Source: Clitopilus passeckerianus
Lineage: Eukaryota > Basidiomycota > Agaricomycetes > Agaricales > Entolomataceae
Length of the DNA: 64,000 nucleotides
NCBI GenBank assembly: GCA_944990035.1
Contig: CALYLX010000133.1
Location: forward strand, 124,001-188,000
Direction of reading: 5' to 3'
Every line of letters starts with the position of its first letter. Position 1 is the first letter of the stretch. The notes beneath the pieces are model-generated. The model did no database searches. It was not told the DNA's origin and saw only the letters and a program-made list of their open reading frames with translations. Made by a program: the position numbers and the translations under genes. Of the stretch, positions 33,813 through 44,627 are shown one piece after another.

Positions 33813-34522
33813 TCACCAACCAACATTACCGTTGACCGAGGCAGTCCCCTAGCAGCGATATATTAGATAATGTTTCGTGACATGAACATGGGAGGAAGAT
33901 AACATACAGATACATCCTGCCGCTTAACTTCATTATAAATGAATAGCAGGATCAAGAAGACCTCTTCGTCTGTGTGTAGGGTCTTTTCAGTATGGAAAGT
34001 TGGCAGCTCCGTCTTTCCAAATAGGCGAGGTCGGTTTGGCGCAGAGAATTGAGCGAGAGTAGCATCACCCGCCGTGACCTAAGGCGAGATTGAGAGGAGG
34101 AAGGTGCACGAAGAGAGACGATCATACCTTCCATCCGTCATTATGCTTGAACTTGATGCAGTACTCCTTTCTCTCCTTCCTCCTTTCTGGATCCGTCCAG
34201 CGCCAATAATGTGTCCTGAGAGAATTCAGTGATTTATGAAGGAACGAATTGATAGACGCCCTTACTTCTTCATGAATCCACCCTCCTTTCTCCTAATCGC
34301 AGCTATCTGCCTGATGATTCCCCTAACCTCGAACAACTTCTGCTTCCAGTAAATCCTGCCCACCATCGCATCCTCAAACACTGGGTTTTCGTCTTTTAAG
34401 ACAGTCACTTTTCGACCCCGGAGGTCGAATGTTGTTTCCACCGTATACAGCACTGAATTATCCCGCGGGATACAGATGTGAGCGTTGAGGATGTTTCCCT
34501 TGTTGTCGAAGTACGCCTCCAT
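33813..34522 (-). CDS. DUF6593-like protein, divergent copy F
   Basis: Minus-strand exons start at ATG 34522 (first in-frame ATG; coding-like sequence continues about 16 codons upstream, so an extra 5' exon is possible). Exon 1 ends at AAG-AA before GTAAGG. Exon 2 contains THYWRWTDPERRKEY. Exon 3 contains VFLILLFIYNEVKRQ. The pattern Y-x-V-x-T-T-F-D-L-R-G-R-K-V-T-V followed by a W-K pair and a hydrophobic final helix is closer to textbook DUF6593 than copies A-E. I end it at 33813 by splicing a GTATCT..CTGCTAG intron; without that intron it would stop at 33863. The tail is short and Gly/Asn-rich. Function unknown. Confidence 0.55.
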
Positions 34523-35663
34523 CGTTTCGTTGGGCGAGGTCGTTGAGGGCTTGGCGGGGTAGAATTCCAAAGCTGCGCTGTCACCTGAGACAGGACTTTA
34601 TACACAAATCGTAAATATCGTGGCCCAGTGATGCGAGGCCGGCCGTTCCAATTCAGACCAGGAGACCACGGTGATTGTGGTGAACACGTCAACACTTAAG
34701 CGTGACTGGAAACTTTAAGAGCAAGCTTCTGGTTCTCGAAACCTCGCCTTCGAGAAGAGTGAAACGCTGGCAAGTTGGTGGTGGGTGCCAAACTGCCGAA
34801 TGCCCGTCTACCTGTTTCTTGAACCGGCATTTTATCACCATAGCACTGCACTAAAGCGAATCAAATATGGAAGCGGATCCGGATAACTTGTGGAGAAACA
34901 TTCCCTTTTGGTAAGCGCGCGCCGTCTTGACACCACGTGACTCAAAACATCGAATTTGCCAGTTGCCCGGTGCTGGGAACGTTCTGAACAACTCCAGCCA
35001 AGCTCTGGCTTGCAAAATGTGGGCTTGAGCGTTCGAGTGCAACGTGTTGGGGCATCTTGGACACTGCGTTTGGCTACCTATGAAAAGTTTGTAATGGATT
35101 ATCTGGCTCCCATCCGAACCGGAACCGTGTCAAGCAGTCGATCGTAATTACATGAAGCCCCTGGTCCTGGGATCGAATTGACAAACCGTATACCCACCCT
35201 CAGCAGAATACTTGGAACAGTTTCGAGGCCCAGAAGAAATTCGGCGTGCATTGCAAGGTGCAGGGAATCAAGGCAGCAGAAGTCAAACATACACATTATC
35301 TCATCCTGTTTCTAACGCGTACGGTGTACGACGGGCCGTTTTGCATCCCATGCATTACTTGCCACGGTTCAGAATGAATGAGGGATTGAAGCGAGCCACA
35401 GAGCTAAGAGCTTACGAAGAGCTTACAGCACTAGTGCTCACTACTGCACCTGCCCATCATTTCTCGAAATCACCGAGGAGAGCCACAGGGAGCACTAGAA
35501 GGCCCAAAGCGCGCCACTGTGGCGTATTTGGGCCTACAGCGGAAGCCTTCGGAAATTGATTTGCTTCAGTGTCACCAGAAAGCATACCCGCCGCGGGTGC
35601 ACGGCCTCGAGGAATGGTATTCTCTGCATTCATTTATTCGCAATTAGTACAGCATCTATGTCT
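34523..35663. other. Intergenic region, nothing identified
   Basis: 1.1 kb between copy F and the tyrosinase 3' end. No exon or repeat recognised. Confidence 0.4.
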
Positions 35664-36912
35664 CTATGGCCCAGACCCATCATCATCATACCCATAACAA
35701 AGCACCCCATTCTCCGCATCCATAACGTCCCTAACAGGCCTACTCGGTCCCAAGTTGTTCATCTTCAACATGAACCTTAGTGTGAGATTCCCATACGGCG
35801 GCGTTATTCTAGTTCTCCCCGACACTTGATACATTCTCGTGTCCGGGTCGTCCTTCTGCCAACCCAGCCAGATGCGGTCGAGATTCGCGTGATGGAGGTA
35901 GAAGAGGGGATCTATCCGAGGAGATGGTCAGCCAGGTGCACTCCATGGAGACGTCCGAGGAAATGGGGAGGAAGGGAGGAGGAAGAGAAGGTAACTAACC
36001 GCCTGGGCTGCTATACGTATTCGCCATATCTCCGCCCATCAACCTATGTCCACCGTCGTGTATCTTGACAAGCTCAGTGACAGGCCTTCCCTCAAGCTCG
36101 ATCCTGAAGTCCTCGAAGTTTGTCTGCTTCGTCGTGTTGTCCACTTGATCCTGAGTCAAGTATTGCAGGAACTCAAAGTGGCTTTGCCGGCGGAGAGTAT
36201 GCTTGTTGACGATAGGGCCGACACCGTACGCGAGGGTGTAGTTTGAAAACGGCCCATTCAAAACGGTGCCGTTGGGTCCTGTCCCCTGGGCTGAGCCAAA
36301 ACCTACGGAAGGGTCGAATAGCGGGGAATTGGCGAAGCTACGTTCAGGCTAATAAGAAAACAGTCAGACCAGGAGAGAGCAGCACAAACCTCTCAGGACT
36401 TGAGCTATCAAGAGTCCAATCCCAGTAAGGTTGAGCACCTTGGTATCCGCACTTTTGTCGTAATGCGGCTTCATACGTCCATACAAATAGGCGGTGCCAA
36501 GGAAGGAATTGACCCTAAATTGACTATTTCAGCTTTAAGCACGCATGGGAAGTATTGAGAGAAAATGTACCACCACGTGTACCTCGGAGGTCAGGCTAAT
36601 GTGTAGTGCCTGAAAGTCGTCGAAAAGCGTTTTTGCAGCGCTGAAACCCAGGAGAGCAGATTGGCTCTGCAAACAGCGAACGGCGCCGATGTAATCCTTG
36701 CGCTCATGGATTGACAGTTGTCGCCTGCAGGTACCCCGAGTGATTATTACTAGACTTCTCAGTAGGAACGTTCAGGCCCACCATTCTTGCCTCCTGAGAG
36801 GGTTGTGACAGCGAGGCCTGCCATCGGGCAAGTCGATAAACGCTCCTCTTGCTGCACCGATGCAGAGAACTGCAAGAACAAAAGCAAGCTGCGTGAATGC
36901 ATGAAGAACCAT
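35664..36912 (-). CDS. Tyrosinase, short secreted form
   Basis: Minus-strand exons 36912-36782, 36724-36577, 36514-36390, 36337-36000 and 35911-35664 encode 329 residues. Signal peptide: FVLAVLCIGAARGAF. Copper site A: FDDFQALH, then SEVHGQFLPWHRLFVWTYE. Copper site B: KIHDGGHRLMGGD and DPLFYLHHANLDRIWLGWQ. All six copper-ligand histidines can be placed. The enzyme oxidises monophenols and diphenols to quinones with O2, for melanin and phenol metabolism. It ends soon after the catalytic core and lacks the C-terminal lid domain that keeps Agaricus-type polyphenol oxidases latent, so it is probably active on secretion. The frame stays open about 140 codons upstream of the start, but the signal peptide at 36912 decides the start. 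Confidence 0.85.
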
Positions 36913-37856
36913 AGCAGTAAGCCACGATTTTGTCGTCCTGTACGGTTGTTCTTGGGTGCCGTCTCTACCGTTAGGAGAGGTGGGTGCTTTCGTCGTGAGA
37001 GCTGAGGCTACACCTTTCTTAAAGCAGCCTCCCAAGGTCGAAATTTGCATCCCCCTTCCTAACGCCTCTATACTATCAGGTTCTTCTTCCACGTTCCTTC
37101 CGCCTGGCGGTTTTGAGGGTTCTTGTGGAGTCACCCCTGACGTCTCGGAAACAAATAAAAACTGTCCAATGGTATCAGTGACTTTTTGTAATGGCTGTTT
37201 ACCAAAATAGTGAGTAATACGTACGATGATCTGATCCATAGGGGGAGTAATCCTGAGTCCATGGAAGGTTTCATCCAACCCACGTTGTCGCTGGCTCGGC
37301 AGAGGCGGCAGTGTAAGACATTGAGCTTGCATTGAGCTCAAAAAAAAGCGGGAAAGGCCCATTTTTCGTCGGTTTCGGACAACCTGGAGAGCAGATTGGA
37401 GATGGTAGGAGCCGCCATTTTGAAAGTTTTAACGCTACGAGGAGGTCCGATGAAGAATTTGGCCGACCGTTGGCAGTGGCAGGCGGGATCGAGAGCTCAG
37501 AGCTGTTGAGCGTGCGCAAAGGTTGCCATAAACAGACAGCCACGCCAGATTCCGTGCCGATGTGCCGGCCTATGGCATTTGCCGTGGACATCACTCAGAC
37601 TCTCGTCCAATCACGGCCTTCACATTTGCCTTATCAATCAACAAGCACTGAAGGCTTTCAAAGCTCTGGACTTTGCTTTTCAAAAATATCGAGCCACCCT
37701 GGCGACACCGGGTCGTTATTACGCATGAGCTCATAGAACATGTACAACATAGTTCTCTATAACAGGGACTAAAGGATTGACATAAATCGATGACCGTGAC
37801 TGTATCAAAAGACCACGACGATAAAACTAGACCTCCCCGTGGACCCCGACGACGTA
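36913..37856. other. Upstream region of tyrosinase
   Basis: Contains an open minus-strand frame continuous with the tyrosinase start but without recognisable sequence; probably chance. No other gene is seen. Confidence 0.4.
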
Positions 37857-38492
37857 CTAGCTAATCAAACCATGTTGCTGCCATGATGATTGAAAGCTCG
37901 GCTCGTGCGCTATGGATATGCCATTAGCTCTCAGTGGTGAACTACGAGTCGGTGGTCTGCTCGCAGCGGGGGGCTCTTCGGGTTGCTCATCCTCATGCTT
38001 ATCCTCCTGGCAATGACGATGCAAAACACCACAAGTTAAGAGATTTCCCATGCCCTTGATAAAAAGGCCAGTTCCATAGAGCATAATACCGACAGCGAAG
38101 AGAGCGATGATGGTTCCAACAACGGGAGTGAGAACGAGGAGAATGGTGCCGGCGACGAAGTCGAACCACATCGACTTGCGATGCTTGAGGTACCATTTCT
38201 TTGCCTTCTTAAATTTTTTGCAGAGCTTGCGCTTCCTCCTGTCGTGGCATCGACCGCATCGGTCGTCGTCGTCGCCTTCGCCGGGCTGCTCGGGCTCATC
38301 CTCGTCGGTCTCGCCTTCCGGGAGAGAAATAGCACCTCGAGGCTGAGGTGTGGGGTCGGTCTGACGTTGAGCCAGCTCGTCGTTGGTCAAAAGGCCCTGA
38401 AGCTCTTCGTCCTTTCCTGCCTTTTCGTAGTCCGTGACTTCGACGAGCGTGGCTTTGGAGGTATTGTCTTGCGACATGACTGGATTGGACAT
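37857..38492 (-). CDS. Small membrane protein with acidic/Cys-basic N-terminal half (relative of the 14363 family)
   Basis: Intronless, 211 residues from ATG 38492. The N-terminus is acidic (DEDEPEQPGEGDDDD). A Cys/basic patch follows (CGRCHDRRKRKLCKKFKK), then about 45 hydrophobic residues with the pattern LVLTPVVGTIIALFAVGIML and YGTGLFIKGMG, probably a helical hairpin. The tail is polar and Pro-rich. The hydrophobic part aligns with those of the proteins at 39006 and 40164 (TPFAVTG..YGSGMLIKGLG). The H-P-D-P..KK signature of the other members is replaced by the basic KKAKKWYLKHRKSMW. It sits 0.5 kb from its nearest relative on the same strand. Function unknown. Confidence 0.6.
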   Translation of the reverse strand: MSNPVMSQDNTSKATLVEVTDYEKAGKDEELQGLLTNDELAQRQTDPTPQPRGAISLPEGETDEDEPEQPGEGDDDDRCGRCHDRRKRKLCKKFKKAKKWYLKHRKSMWFDFVAGTILLVLTPVVGTIIALFAVGIMLYGTGLFIKGMGNLLTCGVLHRHCQEDKHEDEQPEEPPAASRPPTRSSPLRANGISIAHEPSFQSSWQQHGLIS

Positions 38493-39005
38493 GAAGTGGT
38501 GTGCTCAGGGGATGTTTGTGAATCGAATGAGAAAGCGCAGTCAGTCCGGAGCAGGACGAGATAAATACCAGATAAGCGAGTTAGCCCTGAGCCTCCCTCG
38601 AGCACAACAGGTGATCTGTCCCGCAGCTGATTTTTGTTGGCGCAGTCAATTGATCGCTGCGGACGACGTTTTGTACTGTTGAAACGGAGTTTTGCTTATG
38701 AGACTGAATCAATTAAGAGTTTGGAGATGGTATCTCGACGTTTCTATCAGATAAGGGAGAACGCCACTGCTGCCTAGATTACCTTCACTAACCGCCGCTG
38801 CGGTGGGATGTAAGCTTGTTCCCTGCCACGCACTTTATCGTTCGGGATACGTAGAGGGGATCGTGGACGATTTTCATACAAAGAATAAATTACAAAGAAA
38901 CGGAATTTACATATACATCGAAAATGCTAATAAAACAGGGCCCAAATCACCCTCTAGAAGCCTTCACCGCGACCAATTTCTAGAGAGTAGTCAGTCACAA
39001 TTTCG
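38493..39005. other. Intergenic region
   Basis: About 510 bases, promoter side of the gene at 37857 and 3' side of the gene at 39006. No further feature seen. Confidence 0.4.
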
Positions 39006-39533
39006 CTAGACGCCAGCAAAACTGAAAGTACTACGAACCTTCATATTCTTCTCTTTCTTCGGGTTATCGTTCTTCTTGCCACTGCTGAACACTCCGAATG
39101 TCATCATACCCCCAAGACCTTTGATGAGCATTCCTGACCCGTACAGCATACTGCCTGCTGCGACAATTGCCACGCCCGTAACAGCGAAGGGGGTGAAGAA
39201 TATGAGACCCATGCCGACACTGAGATCCCTAAGAATAGCCCTGTGTCCAGTAAGAGGGGCGTTTTTGAAGTCCTTCGCCCTCCTGTACCACGACTTTTTC
39301 TGCTTGGGGTCGGGGTGCGCCCTTGCGATGTCCTCCATAGTAGTTGAGATGTCCTGAACTATCGCGGGGGTGATTCGTTCGTCGGGAGTTGATTCATACT
39401 CTCTAACGAGGCTTTGAAGGTGGTCGACCTTCTTCTCAAGTTGCTGAGTGTAAATGTGCGCGTTGGAAGCATCGTAGCCTGGCAATTCGACAGCAGTAGC
39501 CGTTGTCGGGGTAGACGCATTGGAAGTGATCAT
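39006..39533 (-). CDS. Small membrane protein with HPDP..KK.W signature
   Basis: 175 residues from ATG 39533. A Thr/Ala-rich start is followed by a coiled-coil-like helix (QLEKKVDHLQSLVREYE), the signature HPDPKQKKSWYRRAKDFK, then GHRAILRDLSVGMGLIFF and a Gly-rich hydrophobic hairpin ending in YGSGMLIKGLGG. The tail is Lys-rich. It lacks the PPxY of the 14363 protein (it has PGYD). The 3' end is uncertain: the last codons may be an intron starting GTTCGT, which would replace the final ten residues. Best-preserved member of the group and the reference for judging damage in its neighbour at 40164. Role unknown. Confidence 0.6.
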   Translation of the reverse strand: MITSNASTPTTATAVELPGYDASNAHIYTQQLEKKVDHLQSLVREYESTPDERITPAIVQDISTTMEDIARAHPDPKQKKSWYRRAKDFKNAPLTGHRAILRDLSVGMGLIFFTPFAVTGVAIVAAGSMLYGSGMLIKGLGGMMTFGVFSSGKKNDNPKKEKNMKVRSTFSFAGV

Positions 39534-40163
39534 TGTAGTGCCAGTGATTCCGGGCTACTAAGACGAACATACATACCCCCGGCAAGTTTTTATCCAGAAA
39601 CGGATGAGGATCCCAAATTCGGGGTTAAAAGGTCATTAATTCATTCCTCATCCCATCAACGAGTAACATCAAGCACGTCGCCTCCGCAGTCGGTTTTGAA
39701 TACCTCGCTGGCAGATTCACATCATGTGCTCGTCGTTTTCGGTGTAGACTGCCCTTTGATATGAAAAATAGCTGACGGCGTGGAGACCTTGCCAATCTAC
39801 GCAGCAGTAATAGTGCTTAATGATCGAGCTTTGGCCGAGCTCATGCTTCAGAAGCAATTCAGCAATCAAATCTGGAACTTCTGCTATCAGAATAGAAGAT
39901 CCGCAGCACACTGTGGAGGTTGTTCCCGGGGTATTAGATCGTAGTGGAGATAAGCATTCGAAATTGAGGGTTGAGTACTATGACAAGGTGAAAAACATAA
40001 AGTAACAATTTACGCCCGGAATCACTCGTCAAACTGGCCTGATTGATCAAATGGTGATTGAAGAGACTAGTACTACCCCCATACAACTCCGCAACAGCCT
40101 TTTGATCTGTGAAACAGAATCAGGACTCAGACCGAGCTTGGTTGACGGACAAACTCACAAATC
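39534..40163. other. Intergenic region
   Basis: 630 bases without a recognisable exon. Confidence 0.4.
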
Positions 40164-40592
40164 TTAACGCTCTCTAGCTTCGCCAGAGCTGTTTTCTGGG
40201 GTGTCATCCTCAAATGCGCCAAAAGTAAGCGCAGTGCCAATTCCCTTGACAAGGTGCCAGCTCCATATACGATAGCCCCAGCTGCAAAAATCGCTGCTCC
40301 AGCGAGTGCAAATGGTGCCGCAAGTATTATTCCAAGCCCAATGCCAACATCTTCCAGCACAGAATGTCTTCCTGCCATGTCTCCTGACCTAAACCTCTTC
40401 GCGCGCTTCTCCCATTTCTTCCTCTCGTCTGGGTTGAGGTGCCGATTTGCCAGGTCGTCCATGGTGTCAGATATTTCTTCAGGAAGCTCAGGCGGGACCT
40501 CCGATGCGGGCATCTATTCATACCGCACGATCAAGGCCTGAAGCTGCCGTTGCCTTATTTTTCAGTTCTTTCTCTGTTTCGTCGTTGAGGGC
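40164..40592 (-). pseudogene. Broken copy of the HPDP..KK.W membrane protein
   Basis: The core (MDDLANRHLNPDERKKWEKR, then VLEDVGIGLGIILAAPFALA) matches 39006-39533. Upstream, RQLQALIVRYE aligns with LQSLVREYE of the intact copy but is followed by an in-frame TAG (just before 40513), and the likely original start (about 40592) is in another frame. Downstream, one base is missing near 40246: after that point the alternate frame gives KGIGTALTFGAFEDD and stops at 40164. A shorter product from ATG 40513 (128 residues with a garbled tail) remains possible, but with these three lesions I read it as a pseudogene. Confidence 0.6.
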
Positions 40593-41061
40593 CATTCCGA
40601 CCACGGTCGGTCTGGGTGGGGTTGGGTGTTAGAGTGGGGTAAGAGTACTGTCTTATAACCCTCATTAGATCCATCATGTGCACGGACCTGCTGTTGATCG
40701 AAGTAGGTCCAAGGAGGCGCTCCGTGTCTCTTTACGTTCATGAAATGGAAATCCAATAGCGCCACATTCGACTGAGAAGGTAAAACGCAATCTGGAAACG
40801 AAGTCCCCTTCTCACGGGTAACTGACAGAAATTGGATGGACAGATCAATAGGTTGAGGTTGTTCATACACCGCTTGGCGACTACCACCAACGAAAGAGGG
40901 ACTTTGCAACAAGAAATATAAGCTCTATAATAACCCTAGTCGTCCTCGTAGACCCTCCTCGCGCTTCCTCAACGAAATTGGATGGATGAAGAAGCATTTG
41001 AGTATTCCGATAGGTAGACGCCCTAAAATATATAAGGTTCAGTCACGGGAGGCATAAAGAA
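40593..41061. other. Intergenic region
   Basis: 470 bases without a recognisable exon. Confidence 0.4.
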
Positions 41062-41292
41062 TCAGACGCACGCATTGGCGCCTTTTGGCGATTGGGAATT
41101 ATTGGCTCCGGATATCGAGGCCCCAGGGGGTGGCAAGATAGCCGGTTTGTGTGAACCTTGTTTATCCAACGGTGCTGAAGTTGGAGCGCCTTTCACAACC
41201 ACAAGAGAAGCCAGCAGAAAGAGACATGTGTAACGTAAACATCTGAGGGAGAGCCTCAAGGACAATCTTTGGGACGAAGGCCCCATCTTCAT
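41062..41292 (-). CDS. Small secreted protein, 76 residues
   Basis: Starts at ATG 41292 after a run of GA repeats. A basic N-terminus and hydrophobic core (YTCLFLLASLVVVKG) look like a signal peptide or signal anchor. The mature part is short, Pro/Ser/Ala-rich (LPPPGASISGANNSQ) and ends in C-V. A TATA box 43-49 bases upstream supports the start. There is no similarity to its neighbours and no family is recognised. The short length and lack of introns leave some doubt that it is real. Confidence 0.45.
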   Translation of the reverse strand: MKMGPSSQRLSLRLSLRCLRYTCLFLLASLVVVKGAPTSAPLDKQGSHKPAILPPPGASISGANNSQSPKGANACV

Positions 41293-41334
41293 GCATCTCT
41301 CTCTCTCGGATTTGGATAGCAATTGATAGCTGCT

Positions 41335-41341
41335 CTTATAG
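41335..41341 (-). promoter_or_regulatory. TATA box of the small secreted protein gene
   Basis: CTATAAG on the minus strand, about 45 bases upstream of ATG 41292. Confidence 0.45.
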
Positions 41342-42366
41342 TTTTCTGAATCCTTATTAAGCGAGCAGTTTTTGGAACAAGTAAAATGATAGCGGATTGC
41401 AAGGAACGTGTCCACACCTCACTTCGGGCGACTGCCACGTCCAACTGCGGAGTTCGAAGAAGCAGAATCTGGACACGTCCTCAGATCATGGGGAATATAC
41501 TTCGAGACAGTTCGAACAGTATTTGGAGGACTTCAGAACTTTGGATAATCTGTGGGCGCTGGCGTCGTTAACGAAGTGAATTACATATCGTCCGTAGCGG
41601 AAAGTACTCGCGAGGTATCATGGTTCAAAAGCGCAGTAGACGAGCCCTGTGGTGACACGAGGTATCAGTTAACCATAAGACCCGAACGGGGGTTGTCGTG
41701 TTTCTGTTAATGAGCTGCCTTGTGATTTTTCATGCTATGCGTTAGTTCGTATTCCATTTTTCCGAGTGTAGCGACCCTTGCTACCTGAAAACAGTCCTGT
41801 ACTATAGGCCGAGGCTTGTTGGTAGATAGGCAAACGGTAGAGCACAGAGTATACACAGCATCGATGACGGAGAGGAATAGCCGCGATCAAGTCAATGAAA
41901 TGACGGCGAGACTTCCCCTGGCGCGGAATTAAAGCCTCGATAAGATGATCTTCACGATAGTGCCAGCCTTGGAAGGTGGAGTCGCCAGACAGCGATAAGT
42001 ACAATACAGAGAAGTTCCATTGGCTGAAACAATCCAGCCGGGGCAGAGCCCGAGAGCGTTGATTGAACCACGATCGCCAGACGAGAGCAATTCAAGGATC
42101 GTGTTGCTGGCCTTGAGTTGCCAAGATCTATCCAACAATGCAGAACCTGCAAGGCGCCAGGGTAAATGCGGACATGTCGTTCAGAGAAGACAAACGGCGT
42201 ACTTTCTCCTTGGATGCCTAAGGGCTTCTTGGGCCGTGGTGTACAATGAATTGGTTTCCATGCATCGTGGAAGCCTTGGTACCACAAATGGCGAAAGAAT
42301 TTGTGCATGCGACGGCCTCCTGACAGTCCTGTTCTAGGCGCTGAATAAATGCCGCTCGATTGAAGG
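41342..42366. other. Intergenic region between divergent genes
   Basis: 1.0 kb without a recognisable exon; several short open frames on both strands were not supported. Confidence 0.4.
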
Positions 42367-42372
42367 TATAAA
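42367..42372 (+). promoter_or_regulatory. TATA box of the first wall-protein gene
   Basis: TATAAA 59-64 bases upstream of ATG 42431. Confidence 0.55.
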
Positions 42373-42430
42373 GCCTGGCAAAAACGTGGGGGGTGGTACC
42401 TCAAAAAATTTACTCTCACTCACAGAAAGC

Positions 42431-43339
42431 ATGAGGACCAACTTCGCTCAAATATTTGGCTTCGTGGCTCTTTTCGGTGCCTTCGCAGACGGTAAACCTT
42501 GGAACACTGTCATTACCTCGACTGTCGCAGCACCTACCACAGCCTATCCTAGTAGCTCGTAAGTGTTTGTGGTCTCTGACTGCCCGTCGTATCCTCTAAC
42601 AGCCCTCACAGGGGATACGTCATCAACGGGACTATTAGTACCGTGACCCTCAGCACTTCGTAGTAAGCCTATTGGCGGTGATAAAATTTCTCACCTGATG
42701 AACTCATATCCTTCTCGTAGTGCATACCCCACCAGTACATTCGCAGGTGTCTGCGCCACGGTTACGGTGACTGCGAACAGCAGTGCATTCCCATCCAGCA
42801 GCGCAGTTCCCACTTTCATCAGTGGTAGTTCCACCTTTGGGGGTGATGCGACCACCGTTTTCTCGTCCGCCGTTGCTGTCCCGACCACTGTTTACACCTC
42901 CATCGCCGGCGGTACCACTGTCATTAGCTCCGTCTATCTGGGGGGTACATCGGTGGTGTCATCCATTTTCCCTGGAGGAACGTCTGCAGTCAGCTCGATT
43001 TTCCCCCATGGCACTGCCGGTATCACTTCATACTTCCCTAACGCTACCTACCCGGCGACAACGGTGGTCATCAACGGTACTTCGACGATCTTCGCCACCG
43101 CTACCGCCGTCCCTACCGCCGTCCCTTCTACCGTTTCAGCACCAGGGTACCCTCAGGCTAATTGCACTGTCACGGTGACCGTATCGCCGTCGGGCACCGC
43201 TTCGGTCAACGGTACTGCTTTAGCCCAGCAGGGTGACGGCCCCGGGAACGGGAATGGCGCCTCGGCCATCCTCGGGAAGAATATGGCTGGAACTTTTGTC
43301 GCAGGAGCCGTGGCGGCAATGGGTCTGGCCATGTTCTGA
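42431..43339 (+). CDS. GPI-type cell-wall protein with GGT-SS-FP repeats
   Basis: Exons 42431-42558, 42612-42662 and 42721-43339 encode 265 residues. It starts with a signal peptide (QIFGFVALFGAFA). The body is Ser/Thr/Val-rich with two CxVTVTV-like motifs (CATVTVTANSS, CTVTVTVSPS). Between them are three to four tandem units of 10-12 residues (GGTSVVSSIFP and variants) and an Ala/Thr/Pro stretch. The C-terminus is hydrophobic (FVAGAVAAMGLAMF) after a small-residue region, as for GPI addition. The protein should be heavily O-glycosylated and attached at plasma membrane or wall. It lies 560 bp upstream of a similar gene on the same strand, with a TATA box at 42367. Exact function unknown. Confidence 0.7.
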
Positions 43340-43850
43340 TTGAATAACCATCGGCGATCACAACGAGCAGTCAATTTGCCTATGGACATCGTGTTGTTAA
43401 TTTCCTATTACAAGTGTTTCGAGCATTAGAAAATATCACCTTCTTCCGTGTTAGTAGTATTAATGAAAATATCTTTTGAATGAATCGCTGCCCGCCCAAA
43501 TCAGCTGGCCTGTCGGATAGAGCATTGTCCAGAATAGCTTCGGAAGCTAAACCCTGTTCAACGTGGTTTGGGTGAGGCCGATCAGCTAAGTGAACTTCTG
43601 ATCAGTAACATGCTCAGCGCACCGCCATGAAGAAATCAACCTGCGTTATCTTCGCTCTACACGGATTTCCCAGTGTAGTTCTGGGGGGTGCAGATATCTG
43701 CGTATGCCACGAAGAGACGTCATGTTTTGATGGTTTCCATTCGGTTTCCATCCAGCGAGGACTCCACCAATGTATTGGGAGATTGGATCTTCGGCCATAT
43801 ATGCCCTTTAATTGACCGGATGACGTTCTGATCAAATGAACGTTCGAAGT

Positions 43851-43858
43851 TATATAAG
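43851..43858 (+). promoter_or_regulatory. TATA box of the second wall-protein gene
   Basis: TATATAAG, 43-50 bases upstream of ATG 43901. Confidence 0.6.
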
Positions 43859-43900
43859 AGACGCACCTCTGCCGTCTGCACTGCACGTCAACCCACCAAT

Positions 43901-44627
43901 ATGAGGTTCCCACTTTCCGAAATCACTACTTTGGTAGCCATTGCAGGTTTAGCCGTCCAAGGTAAACCAATTGGAGATGCGCCAACAACCTCTTCAAGTT
44001 CAACCAGTCCAGGTGGCGGTGCTCCGACTACCACCAGTTCCTCAGTGACGTGAGTTCTATCCATGCCACATCGGCCCACAGAGCTCCCTTCTGAATTAAC
44101 GCTCTTTCAGAACCATCGCCACCACGACAAGCACGTCTAGCACCGAATCTGGCTGCGTAACCGTGACTGTAACGGCTAATTCTCCCCCCATTGTCACCGC
44201 GACTGGCCCACCGATTATCACTTCTTCGACCGCTTCTGGCCCTCAAACGACGTTCACCCTTTCAGATGCGAGTTCCACTCTAGTGACCCTGTTCAGCGTG
44301 GATTCAACATCAGTTACCCAACTCACAGCGCGACAAGAACCTACCTCTTCCACATCTACGGTGACTGCCCCTACCACTTCATCATCGAGTAGCACAACCG
44401 ATTCTACTTCATCATCGAGCAGCACTGTCAGTGCATGCACCGTTACCGTGACTGTAGCACCATCTTCTGCGCCCTCAAGCACTATCACCTCGACCACCAA
44501 TATACCTGGAACTAACACAGCTCCACCGACCACAACCACTAACGCTGCCAGTCAGGGTTATGACGTGCGAGGCTGGAGCACTCTCGCCAGCAGCATATTT
44601 GCAGTATTCGGTATTCTTGTTCTGTAG
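43901..44627 (+). CDS. GPI-type Ser/Thr-rich cell-wall protein
   Basis: Exons 43901-44049 and 44111-44627 give 221 residues. Signal peptide (ITTLVAIAGLAVQG), then long Ser/Thr/Pro stretches, with the same two motif types as its neighbour (CVTVTVTANSP and CTVTVTVAPSS) bracketing a less repetitive middle (LSDASSTLVTLFSVDSTSV). It ends in a hydrophobic tail (LASSIFAVFGILVL) suited to GPI replacement. It is probably a duplicate of the 42431 gene that lacks the GGT repeats. Likely a mannoprotein-like wall component; role inferred from composition only. Confidence 0.7.

Noticed and set aside
36913..37329. Longer tyrosinase start, about 140 codons upstream in the same frame
   Set aside because: The signal peptide begins at 36912; the upstream stretch has no recognisable sequence and would bury the signal.
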